From: Vagococcus jeotgali | GTDB taxonomy: Bacteria; Bacillota; Bacilli; Lactobacillales; Vagococcaceae | Assembly (NCBI RefSeq): GCF_035918315.1 | Contig: NZ_CP142146.1 | Span: 1,426,001-1,490,000 of the forward strand | Direction: 5' to 3' | Length of the DNA: 64,000 nucleotides | Shown here: positions 26,882 to 39,355 of the stretch, piece by piece | Layout of the letters: each line of letters starts with the position of its first letter | Position numbering within the stretch: the stretch's first letter is position 1 | Made by a program: the position numbers and the translations under genes | The notes under the pieces: model-generated | What the model was told of the DNA's origin: nothing | The model's input: only the letters and a program-made list of their open reading frames with translations | The model's database searches: none

Positions 26882-26969
26882 ATTTATCTCAATCTGACTC
26901 TATTGTTTCAAGAGTGCCCAAACAGTATGATACAAGGTTAATCATTGTTCGTCAAGATATTTTTTTATT

Positions 26970-28166
26970 TTAAATAATACCCATTTCTTTTCCAACTTTT
27001 TCATAAACCCTAACAGCCTGGTCAAGCATCTCTTTAGTGTGAGCTGCTGTTGGCATATTTCTTACACGTCCTGTTCCAAGTGGTACAGTAGGAAAAACGA
27101 TTGGTTTGACATAAATACCATTTTCAATTAATTTTTTAGAGAATTCTTGGGCTAATTTTTCATCGCCTAAAATAACTGGGGTAATTGGAGTTTGTGAATC
27201 TCCTATGTTATAACCAATTCGTTGTAATTCTTCTTTAAAATAATTCGCATTATCCCATAATTTTTCCACATAACTAGGATCATTTTCCATCAAATCAATG
27301 GCTTTAATCACAGCTCCTGCAGCCCCTGGTGTTAGTGATGTAGAAAATAAAAACGGTCGTGACTGTGATTTTAACCAGTCGATTAATTTTTGTGAGCCAG
27401 CTACATATCCTCCTACAACACCAATTGCTTTAGATAACGTTCCCATTTGAAAATCAACTTTGTCTGATAACCCAAATTCCTTAACTGTTCCAGCGCCACC
27501 ACCAAGCACACCAGAACCATGAGCATCATCCACATAAACCATTAAATTATATTTTTCAGCAATCTCCATAATTTCTGGCATTTTAGCAATATCCCCGTCC
27601 ATTGAAAAAACACCGTCAGTGATATACATCACTTTGTTATATAAACCACTCTCAACAGCTTCTTTTGCCTTTTCTTCTAGATCTTTCATATCAGAATGCT
27701 TCACACGAATAATTTTAGCGCGTGACAAACGACAACCATCAATGATTGAAGCATGATTTAACTCATCTGAAAGAATAGCATCATCTTTATTCATAACAGC
27801 TGAGATGGCTCCCATATTACAGTTAAACCCTGATTGGAAGGCAATAGCTGCCTCAGTTCCTTTAAATTTAGCAATTTTTTCTTCTAATTCACGGTGGATC
27901 GCAAGTGTTCCATTAATTGTTCTCACAGCACCAGCTCCAACGCCATATTCTTCTGTCGCCAAGTTAGCTGCTTCAATTAATTCTAGGTTCGTTGCAAATC
28001 CTAGATAGTTATTTGAGGCTAAATTAATTTTTTCTTCCCCGTCGACTTCAATAATAGCACCATTTGACCCTTCAACTACATCAATGGTTGAATATAACCC
28101 TTTTTCTTTTAAATTAGCTAATCCTTCATCTAAAAATGTTTCTAAACTTGGACTCATATGACTCAT
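26970..28166 (-). CDS. kbl: Glycine C-acetyltransferase
   Basis: The 398-residue PLP enzyme of the alpha-oxoamine synthase family converts 2-amino-3-ketobutyrate and CoA to glycine and acetyl-CoA. The PLP lysine is in [16 protein letters not shown], the PLP-contacting Asp/His in [12 protein letters not shown], and the N-terminal [11 protein letters not shown] motif is clear. The family also includes biotin synthesis KAPA synthase; the neighbouring tdh gene makes Kbl the better call. Confidence 0.92.
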   Translation of the reverse strand: MSHMSPSLETFLDEGLANLKEKGLYSTIDVVEGSNGAIIEVDGEEKINLASNNYLGFATNLELIEAANLATEEYGVGAGAVRTINGTLAIHRELEEKIAKFKGTEAAIAFQSGFNCNMGAISAVMNKDDAILSDELNHASIIDGCRLSRAKIIRVKHSDMKDLEEKAKEAVESGLYNKVMYITDGVFSMDGDIAKMPEIMEIAEKYNLMVYVDDAHGSGVLGGGAGTVKEFGLSDKVDFQMGTLSKAIGVVGGYVAGSQKLIDWLKSQSRPFLFSTSLTPGAAGAVIKAIDLMENDPSYVEKLWDNANYFKEELQRIGYNIGDSQTPITPVILGDEKLAQEFSKKLIENGIYVKPIVFPTVPLGTGRVRNMPTAAHTKEMLDQAVRVYEKVGKEMGII

Positions 28167-28249
28167 TCAAATTCCCCCTAATTTTTTCTCTACTTTATTA
28201 TACCTGTTTTAACTCGTTAAATCGAATGAGTTATCTTTTTCATCTAAAT

Positions 28250-28277
28250 AAAAAAACACCTCTAAAAAGAGGTGTTA
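28250..28277 (-). terminator. Terminator of the pdh operon
   Basis: AACACCTCT/AGAGGTGTT on the minus strand is followed by TTTTTTATT, directly after pdhD. Confidence 0.85.
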
Positions 28278-28308
28278 TCAGTCCGAGTACAATCAATCTT
28301 TAAATCTA

Positions 28309-29715
28309 CTACATATGAATTGGCATACCTAATGCTAATTCTGCTGTATCCATAACCGCTTCTGAAAGTGATGGATGAGAGTGAATTGTTAGAGCGATAT
28401 CTTCTGCATTCATACCAGCTTCTACAGCTAGTCCAATTTCAGCAATAATATCACTTGCACTAATTCCTGCTACTTGTCCACCAACAATCACGTTGTCATC
28501 TTTAGTTGTTACTAAACGGATAAATCCGTCAGTTTGGTCTAAAGATAGGGCACGGCCATTTCCTGCTAATGAAAATTTAGATGCTTTTACATCTAATCCA
28601 GCTTCTTTTGCTTCAGCTAGAGTCATACCAACTGTTGCAAGTTCTGGATCAGTAAATGCCACAGCTGGCATACCGATGTAGTCAATAGCCACTGGTTTAC
28701 CAGAGATTGCTTCAGCAGCAATTTTAGCTTCATAACTTGCTTTATGAGCAAGAGCAGCTCCAGGAGTAATGTCACCAATAGCGAAAATACTTTTCACATT
28801 AGTGCGTCCTTGTTCATCTACTTTAACTAATCCACGATCAGTCATCTCAACATCTAAAATTTCTAAACCTAATTCATCAGTATTTGGACGACGACCAACA
28901 GTCACCATAACATAGTCAGCTTCGATTTTTTCTTCTTTACCGTCTACTTCATAAGTAACTGTAACATTATCACCATTATCAACAGCTTCTTTAGCCATTG
29001 CATTAGTAACAACTTTAATACCTTTTTTATCAAATTCTTTTTCAACTAATTTCACCATATCTTTTTCAAAAGTTGGTAAAATTTGTGGAGAACCTTCTAA
29101 AATCGTTACCTCAGCTCCAAGGTTAGCATAAGCACCACCTAATTCAGCACCAATGACCCCGCCACCTACGATAACTAATTTTTTAGGAACTTCAGCTAGG
29201 TTCAATCCACCTGTTGAATCAAGAACACGTCCACCAAATTTAAATCCTTTGATTTCAATTGGGCGAGAACCAGTTGCTACAATGGCATGATTAAATGAAT
29301 ACGTTTGAGCAGCATCTTCATCAATTACACGTAAAGTATGTTCATCTACAAAGAATGCTTCCCCGCGGATAATTTCAACTTTGTTCTTTTTAAGTAAGCC
29401 TTCCACTCCACCTGTTAACTTGCTAACAACTGTGTTGTTTTTCCAGTCTTGAGTTTTAGAAAAATCAAGAGTGACGTTATCTGCTGCCACACCAAAAATT
29501 TCTGAATGTTTTGCTTCTTGGAATTTATGTCCTGCACTAATCAGTGCTTTTGAAGGAATACATCCAACGTTTAAACAAACGCCTCCGATGTATTCACGTT
29601 CAATAATAGCTACTTTTTGTCCCATTTGAGCGGCACGAATAGCAGCAACATAGCCACCAGGTCCTGATCCAATGACAACTGTATCTAATTCTACTGCGAA
29701 ATCTCCTACTACCAT
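28309..29715 (-). CDS. pdhD: Dihydrolipoamide dehydrogenase (E3)
   Basis: The 468-residue flavoprotein reoxidises dihydrolipoamide on the E2 core with NAD. The FAD-binding [15 protein letters not shown], the redox disulfide [14 protein letters not shown], the NAD-binding [14 protein letters not shown] and the C-terminal His-Glu dyad in [11 protein letters not shown] are all present. It is the last gene of pdhABCD, 12 bases after pdhC. Confidence 0.96.
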   Translation of the reverse strand: MVVGDFAVELDTVVIGSGPGGYVAAIRAAQMGQKVAIIEREYIGGVCLNVGCIPSKALISAGHKFQEAKHSEIFGVAADNVTLDFSKTQDWKNNTVVSKLTGGVEGLLKKNKVEIIRGEAFFVDEHTLRVIDEDAAQTYSFNHAIVATGSRPIEIKGFKFGGRVLDSTGGLNLAEVPKKLVIVGGGVIGAELGGAYANLGAEVTILEGSPQILPTFEKDMVKLVEKEFDKKGIKVVTNAMAKEAVDNGDNVTVTYEVDGKEEKIEADYVMVTVGRRPNTDELGLEILDVEMTDRGLVKVDEQGRTNVKSIFAIGDITPGAALAHKASYEAKIAAEAISGKPVAIDYIGMPAVAFTDPELATVGMTLAEAKEAGLDVKASKFSLAGNGRALSLDQTDGFIRLVTTKDDNVIVGGQVAGISASDIIAEIGLAVEAGMNAEDIALTIHSHPSLSEAVMDTAELALGMPIHM

Positions 29716-29727
29716 TGAGTTCTCACC

Positions 29728-31317
29728 TTAACCTTCCATTAATAATAATTCTGGGTCTGCTAATAAACGTTTGATGTTATTCATTGCTTTTTGAGCAGTT
29801 GCACCATCAACAATACGGTGGTCAAAACTTAATGATAATTTCATCATACGTCCTACTGATAATTCACCTTCAGCGTTAACGACTGGTTGTTGAGTAATTG
29901 TACCAACACCTAAAATAGCAACTTCTGGGTAGTTGATAACTGGTGTAAACCAACCGCCACCAACTGAACCAATATTACTAATTGTTACTGTTCCACCACG
30001 CATATCAGCTGCTGTTAACTTACCTTCGATAGCTAATGCTGCTTTTTCGTTAATCTCATCGGCAATATCAAACATGCTCTTAGTGTTAGCTTGTTTCACG
30101 TTTGGTACATATAAACCATGATCAGTATCAGTTGCAATGCCGATATTGTAGTAGTTTTTGTATACAATTTCATCTGTTGTATCATCAATAGATGCATTTA
30201 ATGTTGGGAATTCTTTCATTGTTGCAGTTAGTGCTTTAACAACATATGGTAAGAATGTTAATTTAGTATCTCTAGCTGCTGCAATATCTTTGAATTTCTT
30301 ACGGTGATCCCATAATTTAGATACTTCAACGTCATCATGTAATGTCACATGAGGTGCTGTGTGTTTACTATTTACCATTGCTTTAGCAATTGCTTTACGC
30401 GTTGGTGTCATTTTTTCTCTTACTTCTAATTCAGGAGCACCAACAAATGCTACTGCTGCTTTAGCATCTTTTGGAGTAGCTGATGTTTCTTTAACTGGTG
30501 CTGCTTCAACACTTGCACTTTGAGTTTCCACTACAGTTTCTGAACCAAAGTTATCAATATCTTCACGAACAACACGTCCACCTTTACCAGTTGGTGTTAC
30601 TAATGTGATATCCACACCTTTTTCACGTGCATGTTGACGTACTGAAGGCATAGCTAAAACACGTTTTCCTGGTGTTCCAGTTGGTGTTGTCGATACTGGC
30701 ACTACTGGTGCAGAAGTTGCGGCAGGTGTAGATACAGAAGTCGCAGCTGACATTGCATCATTGTGTCCTGGTGCATCGATTTCTACTAATACATCACCAA
30801 CGTTTGCTACAGTACCTTCAGATACTAAAATGTTAACCACTTTTCCTGTTACTGGAGAAGGAATTTCTTCTACTGATTTATCATTTTGTACTTCAAGTAA
30901 TGTATCATCTTCATTAATTGTTTCACCTACAGCTGCAAACCATTTTACGATTTCGCCTTCTGCAATTCCCTCACCAATATCTGGTAATTTGAATTGGAAT
31001 ACGCCACCTGTACTTGTTGGTGCTGATGCAGTTTCTACTGCTGCTTCAACTTTTGCAGGAGTATCATCTGACTCATGTCCTGGTGCATCAATTTCTACTA
31101 ACACATCACCAACATTTGCTACAGATCCTTCTGGAACAACTACTGATAATACTTTTCCTGTTACCGGAGAAGGAATTTCTTCTACTGATTTATCGTTTTG
31201 TACTTCTAATAATGTATCATCTTCATTAATTGTATCGCCTTCTTTAACGAACCATTTTACGATTTCGCCTTCTGCAATACCTTCACCAATATCTGGTAAT
31301 TTAAATTTAAAAGCCAT
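29728..31317 (-). CDS. pdhC: Pyruvate dehydrogenase E2 (dihydrolipoamide acetyltransferase)
   Basis: The 529-residue protein has two N-terminal lipoyl domains (about residues 1-80 and 106-185), each with the lipoyl-lysine motif [18 protein letters not shown], then an E1/E3-binding domain ([17 protein letters not shown]) and the C-terminal acetyltransferase core with [10 protein letters not shown]. The two lipoyl domains are almost identical, suggesting recent duplication or gene conversion. Flexible Ala/Pro/Thr-rich linkers separate the domains. Confidence 0.97.
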   Translation of the reverse strand: MAFKFKLPDIGEGIAEGEIVKWFVKEGDTINEDDTLLEVQNDKSVEEIPSPVTGKVLSVVVPEGSVANVGDVLVEIDAPGHESDDTPAKVEAAVETASAPTSTGGVFQFKLPDIGEGIAEGEIVKWFAAVGETINEDDTLLEVQNDKSVEEIPSPVTGKVVNILVSEGTVANVGDVLVEIDAPGHNDAMSAATSVSTPAATSAPVVPVSTTPTGTPGKRVLAMPSVRQHAREKGVDITLVTPTGKGGRVVREDIDNFGSETVVETQSASVEAAPVKETSATPKDAKAAVAFVGAPELEVREKMTPTRKAIAKAMVNSKHTAPHVTLHDDVEVSKLWDHRKKFKDIAAARDTKLTFLPYVVKALTATMKEFPTLNASIDDTTDEIVYKNYYNIGIATDTDHGLYVPNVKQANTKSMFDIADEINEKAALAIEGKLTAADMRGGTVTISNIGSVGGGWFTPVINYPEVAILGVGTITQQPVVNAEGELSVGRMMKLSLSFDHRIVDGATAQKAMNNIKRLLADPELLLMEG

Positions 31318-31358
31318 CTATTAACTCTCTCCTTACTTTCATTCCACAAGTTCTGGGA

Positions 31359-32336
31359 TTAAAATTCGTAAATTTCTCTTACTTTTGCTTCAATATCAGA
31401 GGCATTTGGTAACCATGAACCTTCTGCTTGTCCAAATGGATAGATTGTATCTGGTGCTGAAACGCGACCAATTGGAGCTTCTAGTGAAAGAACGGCTCTT
31501 TCTGAGATTTCTGATACAACTTGAGCAGCAACACCTGCTTGTTTTTGAGCTTCTTGAACAACAACAACACGACCAGTTTTTTCAACTGTTGCAATAATTG
31601 TTTCAATATCAAGTGGTGCAACTGTTCTAAGGTCGATGATTTCTACTGAAATACCATCTTTTTCTAAAGCTTCAGCAGCTTTAATAGCTTCACGAACCAT
31701 AGCACCGTAAGTAATAACTGATACATCAGTTCCCTCACGTGTGATAGCAGCTTTATCTAAAGGAACTGTGTAAGCTTCTTCTGGAACTTCTTCACGGAAT
31801 GAGCGGTATAATTTCATATGCTCTAAGAAGACAACTGGGTCATTATCACGAATTGCTGAAATTAATAATCCTTTAGCATCATATGGGTTACTTGGAATAA
31901 CAACACGGATACCAGGAGATTGAGCAATCAAACCTTCTAAGTTATCAGCATGTAATTCTGGTGTATGAACACCACCACCAAATGGTGCGCGAATTGTAAT
32001 TGGCATAGTACGAGTACCACTCATACGGAAACGAGTACGGGCCATTTGTGCTACGATTTCATCCATCACTTCAAAAACGAAACCAAAGAATTGGATCTCA
32101 GCAACTGGACGGAAGTTTTCTAAGGCTAAACCAAAGGCTAAACCACCAATACCAGACTCTGCAAGTGGTGTATCAAATACACGGTCTTTACCAAATTTTT
32201 CTTGTAGGCCTTCAGTGGCACGGAAAACCCCACCATTATTACCTACGTCTTCCCCAAAGATTAATACATCTGGATTTGCTTCAAGTTCTAAAGCTAGTGC
32301 ATCTGTGATTGCTTGGATCATTGTTTTTTGTGCCAT
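31359..32336 (-). CDS. pdhB: Pyruvate dehydrogenase E1 beta subunit
   Basis: The 325-residue subunit begins with the typical [20 protein letters not shown] and contains [18 protein letters not shown] and the central [17 protein letters not shown]. With E1 alpha it decarboxylates pyruvate and acetylates the E2 lipoyl group. It starts four bases after pdhA, so the subunits are translationally coupled. Confidence 0.97.
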   Translation of the reverse strand: MAQKTMIQAITDALALELEANPDVLIFGEDVGNNGGVFRATEGLQEKFGKDRVFDTPLAESGIGGLAFGLALENFRPVAEIQFFGFVFEVMDEIVAQMARTRFRMSGTRTMPITIRAPFGGGVHTPELHADNLEGLIAQSPGIRVVIPSNPYDAKGLLISAIRDNDPVVFLEHMKLYRSFREEVPEEAYTVPLDKAAITREGTDVSVITYGAMVREAIKAAEALEKDGISVEIIDLRTVAPLDIETIIATVEKTGRVVVVQEAQKQAGVAAQVVSEISERAVLSLEAPIGRVSAPDTIYPFGQAEGSWLPNASDIEAKVREIYEF

Positions 32337-32339
32337 AAC

Positions 32340-33813
<1,474 letters not shown>

Positions 33814-33848
33814 AAAAAAAAGAGACGATAAAGATTATGTCTCTTTTC
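33814..33848 (-). terminator. Terminator of mgtA
   Basis: AAAAGAGAC/GTCTCTTTT followed by TTTTT on the minus strand, 50 bases after the stop codon. Confidence 0.75.
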
Positions 33849-33900
33849 AAAAATACAATACTGTCTTTTTATTTAGAAAGTGATTTTATTCACTTTATAT

Positions 33901-36510
33901 TTATATCCATTTATTATATTTTTTAATATAAATTTGTTTAATGATTTGTTGGAATATGAGATAAGCTAACGTAATACCAATAAACCAACCCCAATATTCT
34001 CCAGGTAATAGCCCAAAATCAAAAGCATTTCTAACAGGCTCAACTAAAATAATTAATACACCAGAAATTAATGCCAAAACACTCATTAACATCATTTGTG
34101 GACTTGGCATACTTTGGAAGAACGGTATTTTTTCAGTTCGAATAACATAAACCACTAATGTTTGCGTAAACAAACCAACTAAGAACCATCCTGATTGGAA
34201 TACACTTTGATCAGCTATAGTATTTGCTCCAATAACAAACCACATCACCACAAAGGTTAAAATATCAAAGATACTACTAATTGGCCCAATAAAGAGCGTA
34301 AATTTCTTCAAATTAGCAATATCAAATTTAACTGGCTTCATAATTTGATCTTCATCCACGTTATCCCAAGGAATAGCTAGTTGAGCAATGTCATAAATCA
34401 AATTTTGAATTAGAAGCTGAATTGAAATCATTGGTAAAAATGGTAAAAAGGCACTTGCAACTAAAACTGAGAACACATTCCCAAAGTTTGAACTAATAGT
34501 GATCATAATATATTTCATCATGTTTTTAAATACTTTACGGCCTTCAATAACTCCGTCCTCTAAAACGGTTAAGCTCTTCTCAAGTAAGATAATAGAACTA
34601 GCTTCTTTTGTAATATCGGCTGCAGTATCAACAGAAATACCTACATCTGCTGTTCTAAGAGCAGGCGCATCATTAATCCCGTCTCCCATAAACCCAACTG
34701 TTTCTCCTTCTTCTTTTAGCACACGAATAATTCTAGCTTTTTGCATTGGGTTTAATTTAGCAAATAAATGAGACTCTTTGACTGCTTGTTTTAACTCATC
34801 GTCATCCATATTGTCAATGTCTACACCGATGTAGGATTTATCAACAGCAATACCAACATCTTTACAAACTTTTCTTGATACAATTTCGTTATCTCCTGTT
34901 AACACTTTTACTTCTACACCGTGTTGGTGAAGAGATACTATTGCTGTAATAGCTGATTGTTTAGCTGGATCTAAAAATCCTACAAAACCAACTAAGATCA
35001 TATTAGACTCATCAGCTACTGTGTAAGTGGCATCAGAATGAACATCACGCTTATAGGCAACAGTAATCACACGCATGCCTCGCTCATTCATCTCTTTATT
35101 AACTTGTGCCATTTGCTCCATTAACTCATCTGTCAAAGGAACAATCTCGTCATTAATTTCGACATATGAACAAACTTCTGCCATCTCTTCAACAGCACCT
35201 TTTGTTACCATGATTTGATGCCCATCATCATTCAGTGCAACCGTTAATCGGCGTCTAGAAAAATCAAAAGGAATTTCATCTATTTTTTCAATATGATGTG
35301 TATTCATTTTTTCAGGATGAGTTTCATAAAAGTTAATAATCGCATGATCCATTAAATTCTTCCAACCTGTTTGATAATTTGAATTTAAAAAGGCCATATC
35401 TAAAACTTTTTGATTATCATCACCAAAGGGGTTCACATGCTCAACTAGAACGACTCTATCTTCTGTAATAGTTCCTGTTTTATCTGTACATAATACTGTC
35501 ATAGAACCTAAGTTTTGAATAGCATTTAATTCTTTAACAATCACTTTCTTTTTAGCAAGTGATTGGGAACCTTTTGCTAAGTTACTTGTCACAATCATCG
35601 GTAACATCTCAGGTGTTAAACCGACAGCAACTGCTATGGAGAAGAAGAAAGCTTGAGTCCAGTCGCCTTTTGATATCCCGTTAATTAAAAAGACAATAGG
35701 AAACAAAATAGTAACCATTTTTAAAAGCAACTTACTAATTCGATTTAAATCTTTATCAAAACTTGTCATCTCCCGAGACATACTAGCACTTTTGGCGATG
35801 TCTCCAAAGAAAGTATCTTGGCCTGTCTTTAGAATAATGGCTTCACCTTGACCACTTAAGACATCTGTTCCCATAAAAACTAAGTTATGTAAATCAATGG
35901 CAGAATGAGCATCGTCATCTGGTTGTTTCATTTTACCCGCTTCTAATTTTTCAACAGGCATCGACTCACCTGTTAAAGAAGACTGATTTACAAATAAATC
36001 CTTTGTCCAAATCAACACGCTATCTGCTGGAATCATATCTCCTGCAGACAAATAGACAATATCCCCTGGTACAATATCTTCCATGGGACGCTCCTTAACC
36101 TCACCATCACGCTTGACAGCACTTGTGTGTTTGACTAAGTCTTGTAAAGACATGGATTCTTTTTGAGCTTTGTAGTCTTGGGTAAAGCGAATAATAGCAC
36201 TAATTAAAATCATAAGCCCCATAACAACAACAGCTTCATAGTCTTTTGTTAAGGCTGAAACAACTAATAATCCTGCTAAAACATAAGTAAATGGATCCAT
36301 AAATGACTTAATAAAAACCACATACCAAGGTTTAGGCTTTTGAACGGCAACTTTATTCTCTCCAAACTCTTCTAAGCGCATCTTGGCATCCTCAGAGCTC
36401 AATCCTTCTGGTGAGGTTCTAAGGTCCATCATTAATTCTCTATCTGTTAAGGTTGACAAATGCTTTAAGTCGTCACTTTTATTCACATTTGTTTCTTCTT
36501 TTTTCACCAC
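33901..36510 (-). CDS. mgtA: Magnesium-transporting P-type ATPase
   Basis: The 869-residue P3B-type ATPase resembles MgtA/MgtB and imports Mg2+. The phosphorylated Asp lies in CTDKTGTITEDRV, the actuator motif is SLTGESMPVEK, the hinge is GDGINDAPALRTADVGIS, and ten hydrophobic segments are arranged as usual. Two adjacent GTG codons (36510 and 36507) could be the start; the second is seven bases from AGGAGG and the first only four. No Mg2+-sensing leader is visible in the short upstream region. The gene is monocistronic. Confidence 0.93.
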   Translation of the reverse strand: MVKKEETNVNKSDDLKHLSTLTDRELMMDLRTSPEGLSSEDAKMRLEEFGENKVAVQKPKPWYVVFIKSFMDPFTYVLAGLLVVSALTKDYEAVVVMGLMILISAIIRFTQDYKAQKESMSLQDLVKHTSAVKRDGEVKERPMEDIVPGDIVYLSAGDMIPADSVLIWTKDLFVNQSSLTGESMPVEKLEAGKMKQPDDDAHSAIDLHNLVFMGTDVLSGQGEAIILKTGQDTFFGDIAKSASMSREMTSFDKDLNRISKLLLKMVTILFPIVFLINGISKGDWTQAFFFSIAVAVGLTPEMLPMIVTSNLAKGSQSLAKKKVIVKELNAIQNLGSMTVLCTDKTGTITEDRVVLVEHVNPFGDDNQKVLDMAFLNSNYQTGWKNLMDHAIINFYETHPEKMNTHHIEKIDEIPFDFSRRRLTVALNDDGHQIMVTKGAVEEMAEVCSYVEINDEIVPLTDELMEQMAQVNKEMNERGMRVITVAYKRDVHSDATYTVADESNMILVGFVGFLDPAKQSAITAIVSLHQHGVEVKVLTGDNEIVSRKVCKDVGIAVDKSYIGVDIDNMDDDELKQAVKESHLFAKLNPMQKARIIRVLKEEGETVGFMGDGINDAPALRTADVGISVDTAADITKEASSIILLEKSLTVLEDGVIEGRKVFKNMMKYIMITISSNFGNVFSVLVASAFLPFLPMISIQLLIQNLIYDIAQLAIPWDNVDEDQIMKPVKFDIANLKKFTLFIGPISSIFDILTFVVMWFVIGANTIADQSVFQSGWFLVGLFTQTLVVYVIRTEKIPFFQSMPSPQMMLMSVLALISGVLIILVEPVRNAFDFGLLPGEYWGWFIGITLAYLIFQQIIKQIYIKKYNKWI

Positions 36511-36687
36511 AACTCCTCCTTTAAAATAAAATAATTTTTGCTATATTAAAAAAAGCCTTAACTTAATAGTATCAGAACTGAGACTGTTTTCATAATAATA
36601 CGAATTTCACCTGACAAAAACAAGAGAGATAAGAGATGCCAGATTTAAGTATATTTAGTATAATAACGATGACTAAGGGGGAAGCTT

Positions 36688-37287
36688 ATGACTTATTTTA
36701 CTTTAAATATCTCTCACTCTGATAATTCATGTCAAAGTGGTATTCAACATGGACTTAAAACCTATCAAGCACAACGTGTGTTTAATTTAACTGCTATCAC
36801 AGCTTTATATAATACAGCAGTCTATGATAATTACGAAAACCCATTATTTATTCCTGAATCAAAGGTCATTATTGATCAAATTCAAACCGTATTTTCTGGC
36901 CCCACTCCTAATGCCGTAAAAATCGGAACTGTATTATCCAAAGAAAGTATGATAGCTATCACTGAGTTTTTATCAGCTTTTCCAAGTATTCCGATTGTTA
37001 CTGAGATGACTGTTAAAATGAATGATGCTTTATTTAATGATTGGTGCCTAAGCATATTACCTATTGCTTCATTTGTTGTATTACCTAAAGACCAACTAGC
37101 TCGCCTCAAAGATATAAAAAAGCATATAAACAAAGAAGCCGTGATTATTATAATTAGCCCAACAGATATCTGTGTTGATAATTACAATAATACGACCTAC
37201 TCACATTCACTAGATATGATGAGTATTGGAGATATCATAACAGCAAGTCTTGCTCGAGGTATGACTAGTTTTGAACAGATGTTTTAA
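36688..37287 (+). CDS. Short, divergent ThiD/PdxK-like kinase homologue
   Basis: The 199-residue protein keeps the fold signature of hydroxymethylpyrimidine/pyridoxal kinases: an N-terminal ISHSDNSCQSGIQHGLKTY matching the SDSSGGAGIQADLKTF type, KIGTVLSKESM in the middle and a C-terminal SIGDIITASLARGMT that stands where kinases have the GTGC/GAGD anion hole and base. It is about 60 residues shorter than a normal ThiD and several glycines are lost, so it may be a reduced or repurposed member. The start follows AAGGGGGAAGC. No thiamine or B6 gene is adjacent. Confidence 0.6.
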   Translation: MTYFTLNISHSDNSCQSGIQHGLKTYQAQRVFNLTAITALYNTAVYDNYENPLFIPESKVIIDQIQTVFSGPTPNAVKIGTVLSKESMIAITEFLSAFPSIPIVTEMTVKMNDALFNDWCLSILPIASFVVLPKDQLARLKDIKKHINKEAVIIIISPTDICVDNYNNTTYSHSLDMMSIGDIITASLARGMTSFEQMF

Positions 37288-37288
37288 T

Positions 37289-37343
37289 AAAAAAAGAGAG
37301 GTTTATTGTCTACATTATTTATAGACTAATAAACCTCTCTTTT
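37289..37343. terminator. Bidirectional terminator between ThiD-like gene and thiolase
   Basis: AAAGAGAGGTTTATT/AATAAACCTCTCTTT with an inner GTCTA/TAGAC stem, serving both convergent genes. Confidence 0.9.
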
Positions 37344-37345
37344 GG

Positions 37346-38530
37346 TTAACCTCGTTTTAATAATATTGAAATCCCTTGTCCACCACCGATACAAAGAGAT
37401 GCGATACCATAAGTATCTTTTCTCTTTTGCATTTCGTGAAGCAAAGAAACCACAACTTTTGCGCCACTTGCACCAATAGGATGACCTAAAGCAATAGCTC
37501 CCCCGTTAACATTCACCTTATCCTCATCTAAATCCAGCTCTTTTATAACAGCAATCGACTGAGCAGCAAAGGCTTCATTTAATTCAAATAAATCAATGTC
37601 AGTTAAACTTAACCCTGATTTATCTATAACTTTTTTTATAGAAGGAACAGGTCCTAACCCCATATAATTCGGATCAACACCAGCACTAGCAAAAGCTTCT
37701 ATATGACCTAATATCTCCATATCTAACTCTTTAGCTTTTTTGTAAGACATTAGCATAACACCTGCTGCTCCGTCATTAATACCAGAAGCATTACCAGCAG
37801 TGACTGTCCCACCTATTTTAAATGCTGGTTTCAAGCGACCTAATTTATCTATCGTGATACTAGGACGTGGATACTCATCTAGCGATACAATGTCCATTTC
37901 TTTATTTCTTGGGTTAGTGATAGTTATGTCAATTAATTCCTCTTTAAAACGATTTGTTTCAAGAGCATGTTTCACTTTTTTTTGACTGTTTAAAGCAAAT
38001 TCATCTTGTTCTTGACGAGTGAGTTGGTATTTTTCAGCAATATTTTCAGCAGTAACTCCCATATGCTCTCCTGAAAAAGCATCTGTTAAACCATCTGAGA
38101 GAATCGTATCAATCACTACACTATTCCCCATTTTCTTGCCCCATCTTTCATCTTGTAACACGTAAGGAGCCTGACTCATATTCTCTGTCCCTAAGGCAAT
38201 GACAACATCATTCTCACCTAACATAATCGACTGAGCTCCCAATAAAATAGCCTTTAAGCCAGATCCACATACTTTATTCACAGTAAAAGCAGATGATGTC
38301 TCTGGAATGCCTGCTTTTATACTAATTTGTCTTGCTATATTTTGACCATTGCCTGTTGCTAACACATTGCCTACAATAACTTCATCAACTTGAAACGGCT
38401 CTAAGTTAGCTGATTCTAATAACGATTGAGCGATACTCGTCCCAAGTTCCACAGCCGAGACACTTTTAAGTATTCCACCAAAACTACCAATAGGACTTCT
38501 TTTGGCTCTAACAATAACGACTTCTTCCAT
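37346..38530 (-). CDS. Acetyl-CoA C-acetyltransferase (thiolase)
   Basis: The 394-residue biosynthetic thiolase makes acetoacetyl-CoA, the substrate of MvaS. The catalytic Cys is in NKVCGSGLKA, the His in GGAIALGHPIGASGA and the second Cys in SLCIGGGQG. The ATG at 38530 follows GGAGGGAATT; a 20-residue upstream extension reading is not supported. In Enterococcus this activity is the N-terminal half of MvaE; here it is a separate gene, 18 kb from the reductase. It could also serve fatty acid or butyrate-type metabolism, but no such genes lie nearby. Confidence 0.93.
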   Translation of the reverse strand: MEEVVIVRAKRSPIGSFGGILKSVSAVELGTSIAQSLLESANLEPFQVDEVIVGNVLATGNGQNIARQISIKAGIPETSSAFTVNKVCGSGLKAILLGAQSIMLGENDVVIALGTENMSQAPYVLQDERWGKKMGNSVVIDTILSDGLTDAFSGEHMGVTAENIAEKYQLTRQEQDEFALNSQKKVKHALETNRFKEELIDITITNPRNKEMDIVSLDEYPRPSITIDKLGRLKPAFKIGGTVTAGNASGINDGAAGVMLMSYKKAKELDMEILGHIEAFASAGVDPNYMGLGPVPSIKKVIDKSGLSLTDIDLFELNEAFAAQSIAVIKELDLDEDKVNVNGGAIALGHPIGASGAKVVVSLLHEMQKRKDTYGIASLCIGGGQGISILLKRG

Positions 38531-38600
38531 AATTCCCTCCACAAAAACATTATTTTTTCTTATTATGCCTAAAAAAAGAGATTCAGTCAAAATTATCCAT

Positions 38601-38657
38601 AAAAAAAAGAGTCTGACTATTTAGCCAAACCCTTGTTAATATCATTTTAATCAGACA
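38601..38657 (-). terminator. Terminator of the SRP RNA
   Basis: On the minus strand GTCTGA pairs with TCAGAC and is followed by TCTTTTTTTT. The 5' arm overlaps the 3' end of the SRP RNA. Confidence 0.65.
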
Positions 38658-38735
38658 CATGGTGGCACCGACTTAGTGCTGCTTCCTTCCAGACCTGACA
38701 CAATTCATCAGCCCACCATTGTCCTAGCCTTACGG
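38651..38735 (-). ncRNA. ffs: Small signal recognition particle RNA (4.5S-like)
   Basis: The minus strand carries the universally conserved SRP RNA domain IV core GTCAGGTCTGGAAGGAAGCA, enclosed by a long stem (ACAATGGTGGG with CCACCATGTGT). The RNA binds Ffh and targets nascent membrane proteins. It follows tadA on the same strand, the common order in Lactobacillales. Ends are approximate. Confidence 0.93.
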
Positions 38736-38759
38736 CAAATATTATTATACGTTATCTTC

Positions 38760-39272
38760 CTATAAATTACCAGCTTTTTTTTCAGCCTTTTTTCTTTTTC
38801 TTAATTCTTGAAAGAATAATGTTAGAATCTGACTACACTCATCTTCTAAAAGACCAGACTCAACATAACAGGAATGATTGAACCGGTTATCTTGTAATAA
38901 ATTCATTAAAGATCCTGCTGTGCCACCCTTTGGATCTTTTGCACCATAATAGACCTTATCAATTCTTGACAATAAAATAGCTCCACTACACATCGGGCAC
39001 GGCTCAAGCGTAACAAAAAGATGGGCTTGTTCTAATCGCCAACTATCTGTATGTCTATTGGCTTCCCTAATGGCAATCATCTCTGCATGTGTAGTAGCAT
39101 CATTTGAAAATTCTCTTACATTATGACCACGTCCGATAATTTCACCATCTAATACAACAATTGCTCCAATTGGGACTTCACCCATTAACTCTGCTTTTTT
39201 TGCTTCTAGCAAAGCTTCTTTCATAAACATTTCTTTTTCCTCAATACTCAAACTAGGGGATCTTAGGAACAT
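38760..39272 (-). CDS. tadA: tRNA-specific adenosine deaminase
   Basis: The 170-residue zinc deaminase converts A34 to inosine in tRNA-Arg(ACG). The zinc and catalytic residues are in THAEMIAIREA and EPCPMCSGAI, and NDATTHAE is typical of TadA. ATG 39272 is chosen since GGAGG lies six bases upstream, dropping a seven-residue extension. The SRP RNA gene lies just downstream. Confidence 0.94.
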   Translation of the reverse strand: MFLRSPSLSIEEKEMFMKEALLEAKKAELMGEVPIGAIVVLDGEIIGRGHNVREFSNDATTHAEMIAIREANRHTDSWRLEQAHLFVTLEPCPMCSGAILLSRIDKVYYGAKDPKGGTAGSLMNLLQDNRFNHSCYVESGLLEDECSQILTLFFQELRKRKKAEKKAGNL

Positions 39273-39355
39273 CTTTTCCCTCCTTATTATCAATAATTTA
39301 AAGTATTCTATGTTACACTAATTAAAATATGACACTTTTGTAAAGGATGATGACT

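Noticed and set aside
26703-26969. Possible T-box or riboswitch before tdh
   Set aside because: Only the kbl terminator hairpin is evident; no T-box core or specifier structure could be found.
30761-31324. 187-residue reading frame on the plus strand opposite pdhC
   Set aside because: It is the antisense of the two repeated lipoyl domains, has a low-complexity Ser/Thr/Pro composition and no ribosome binding site.
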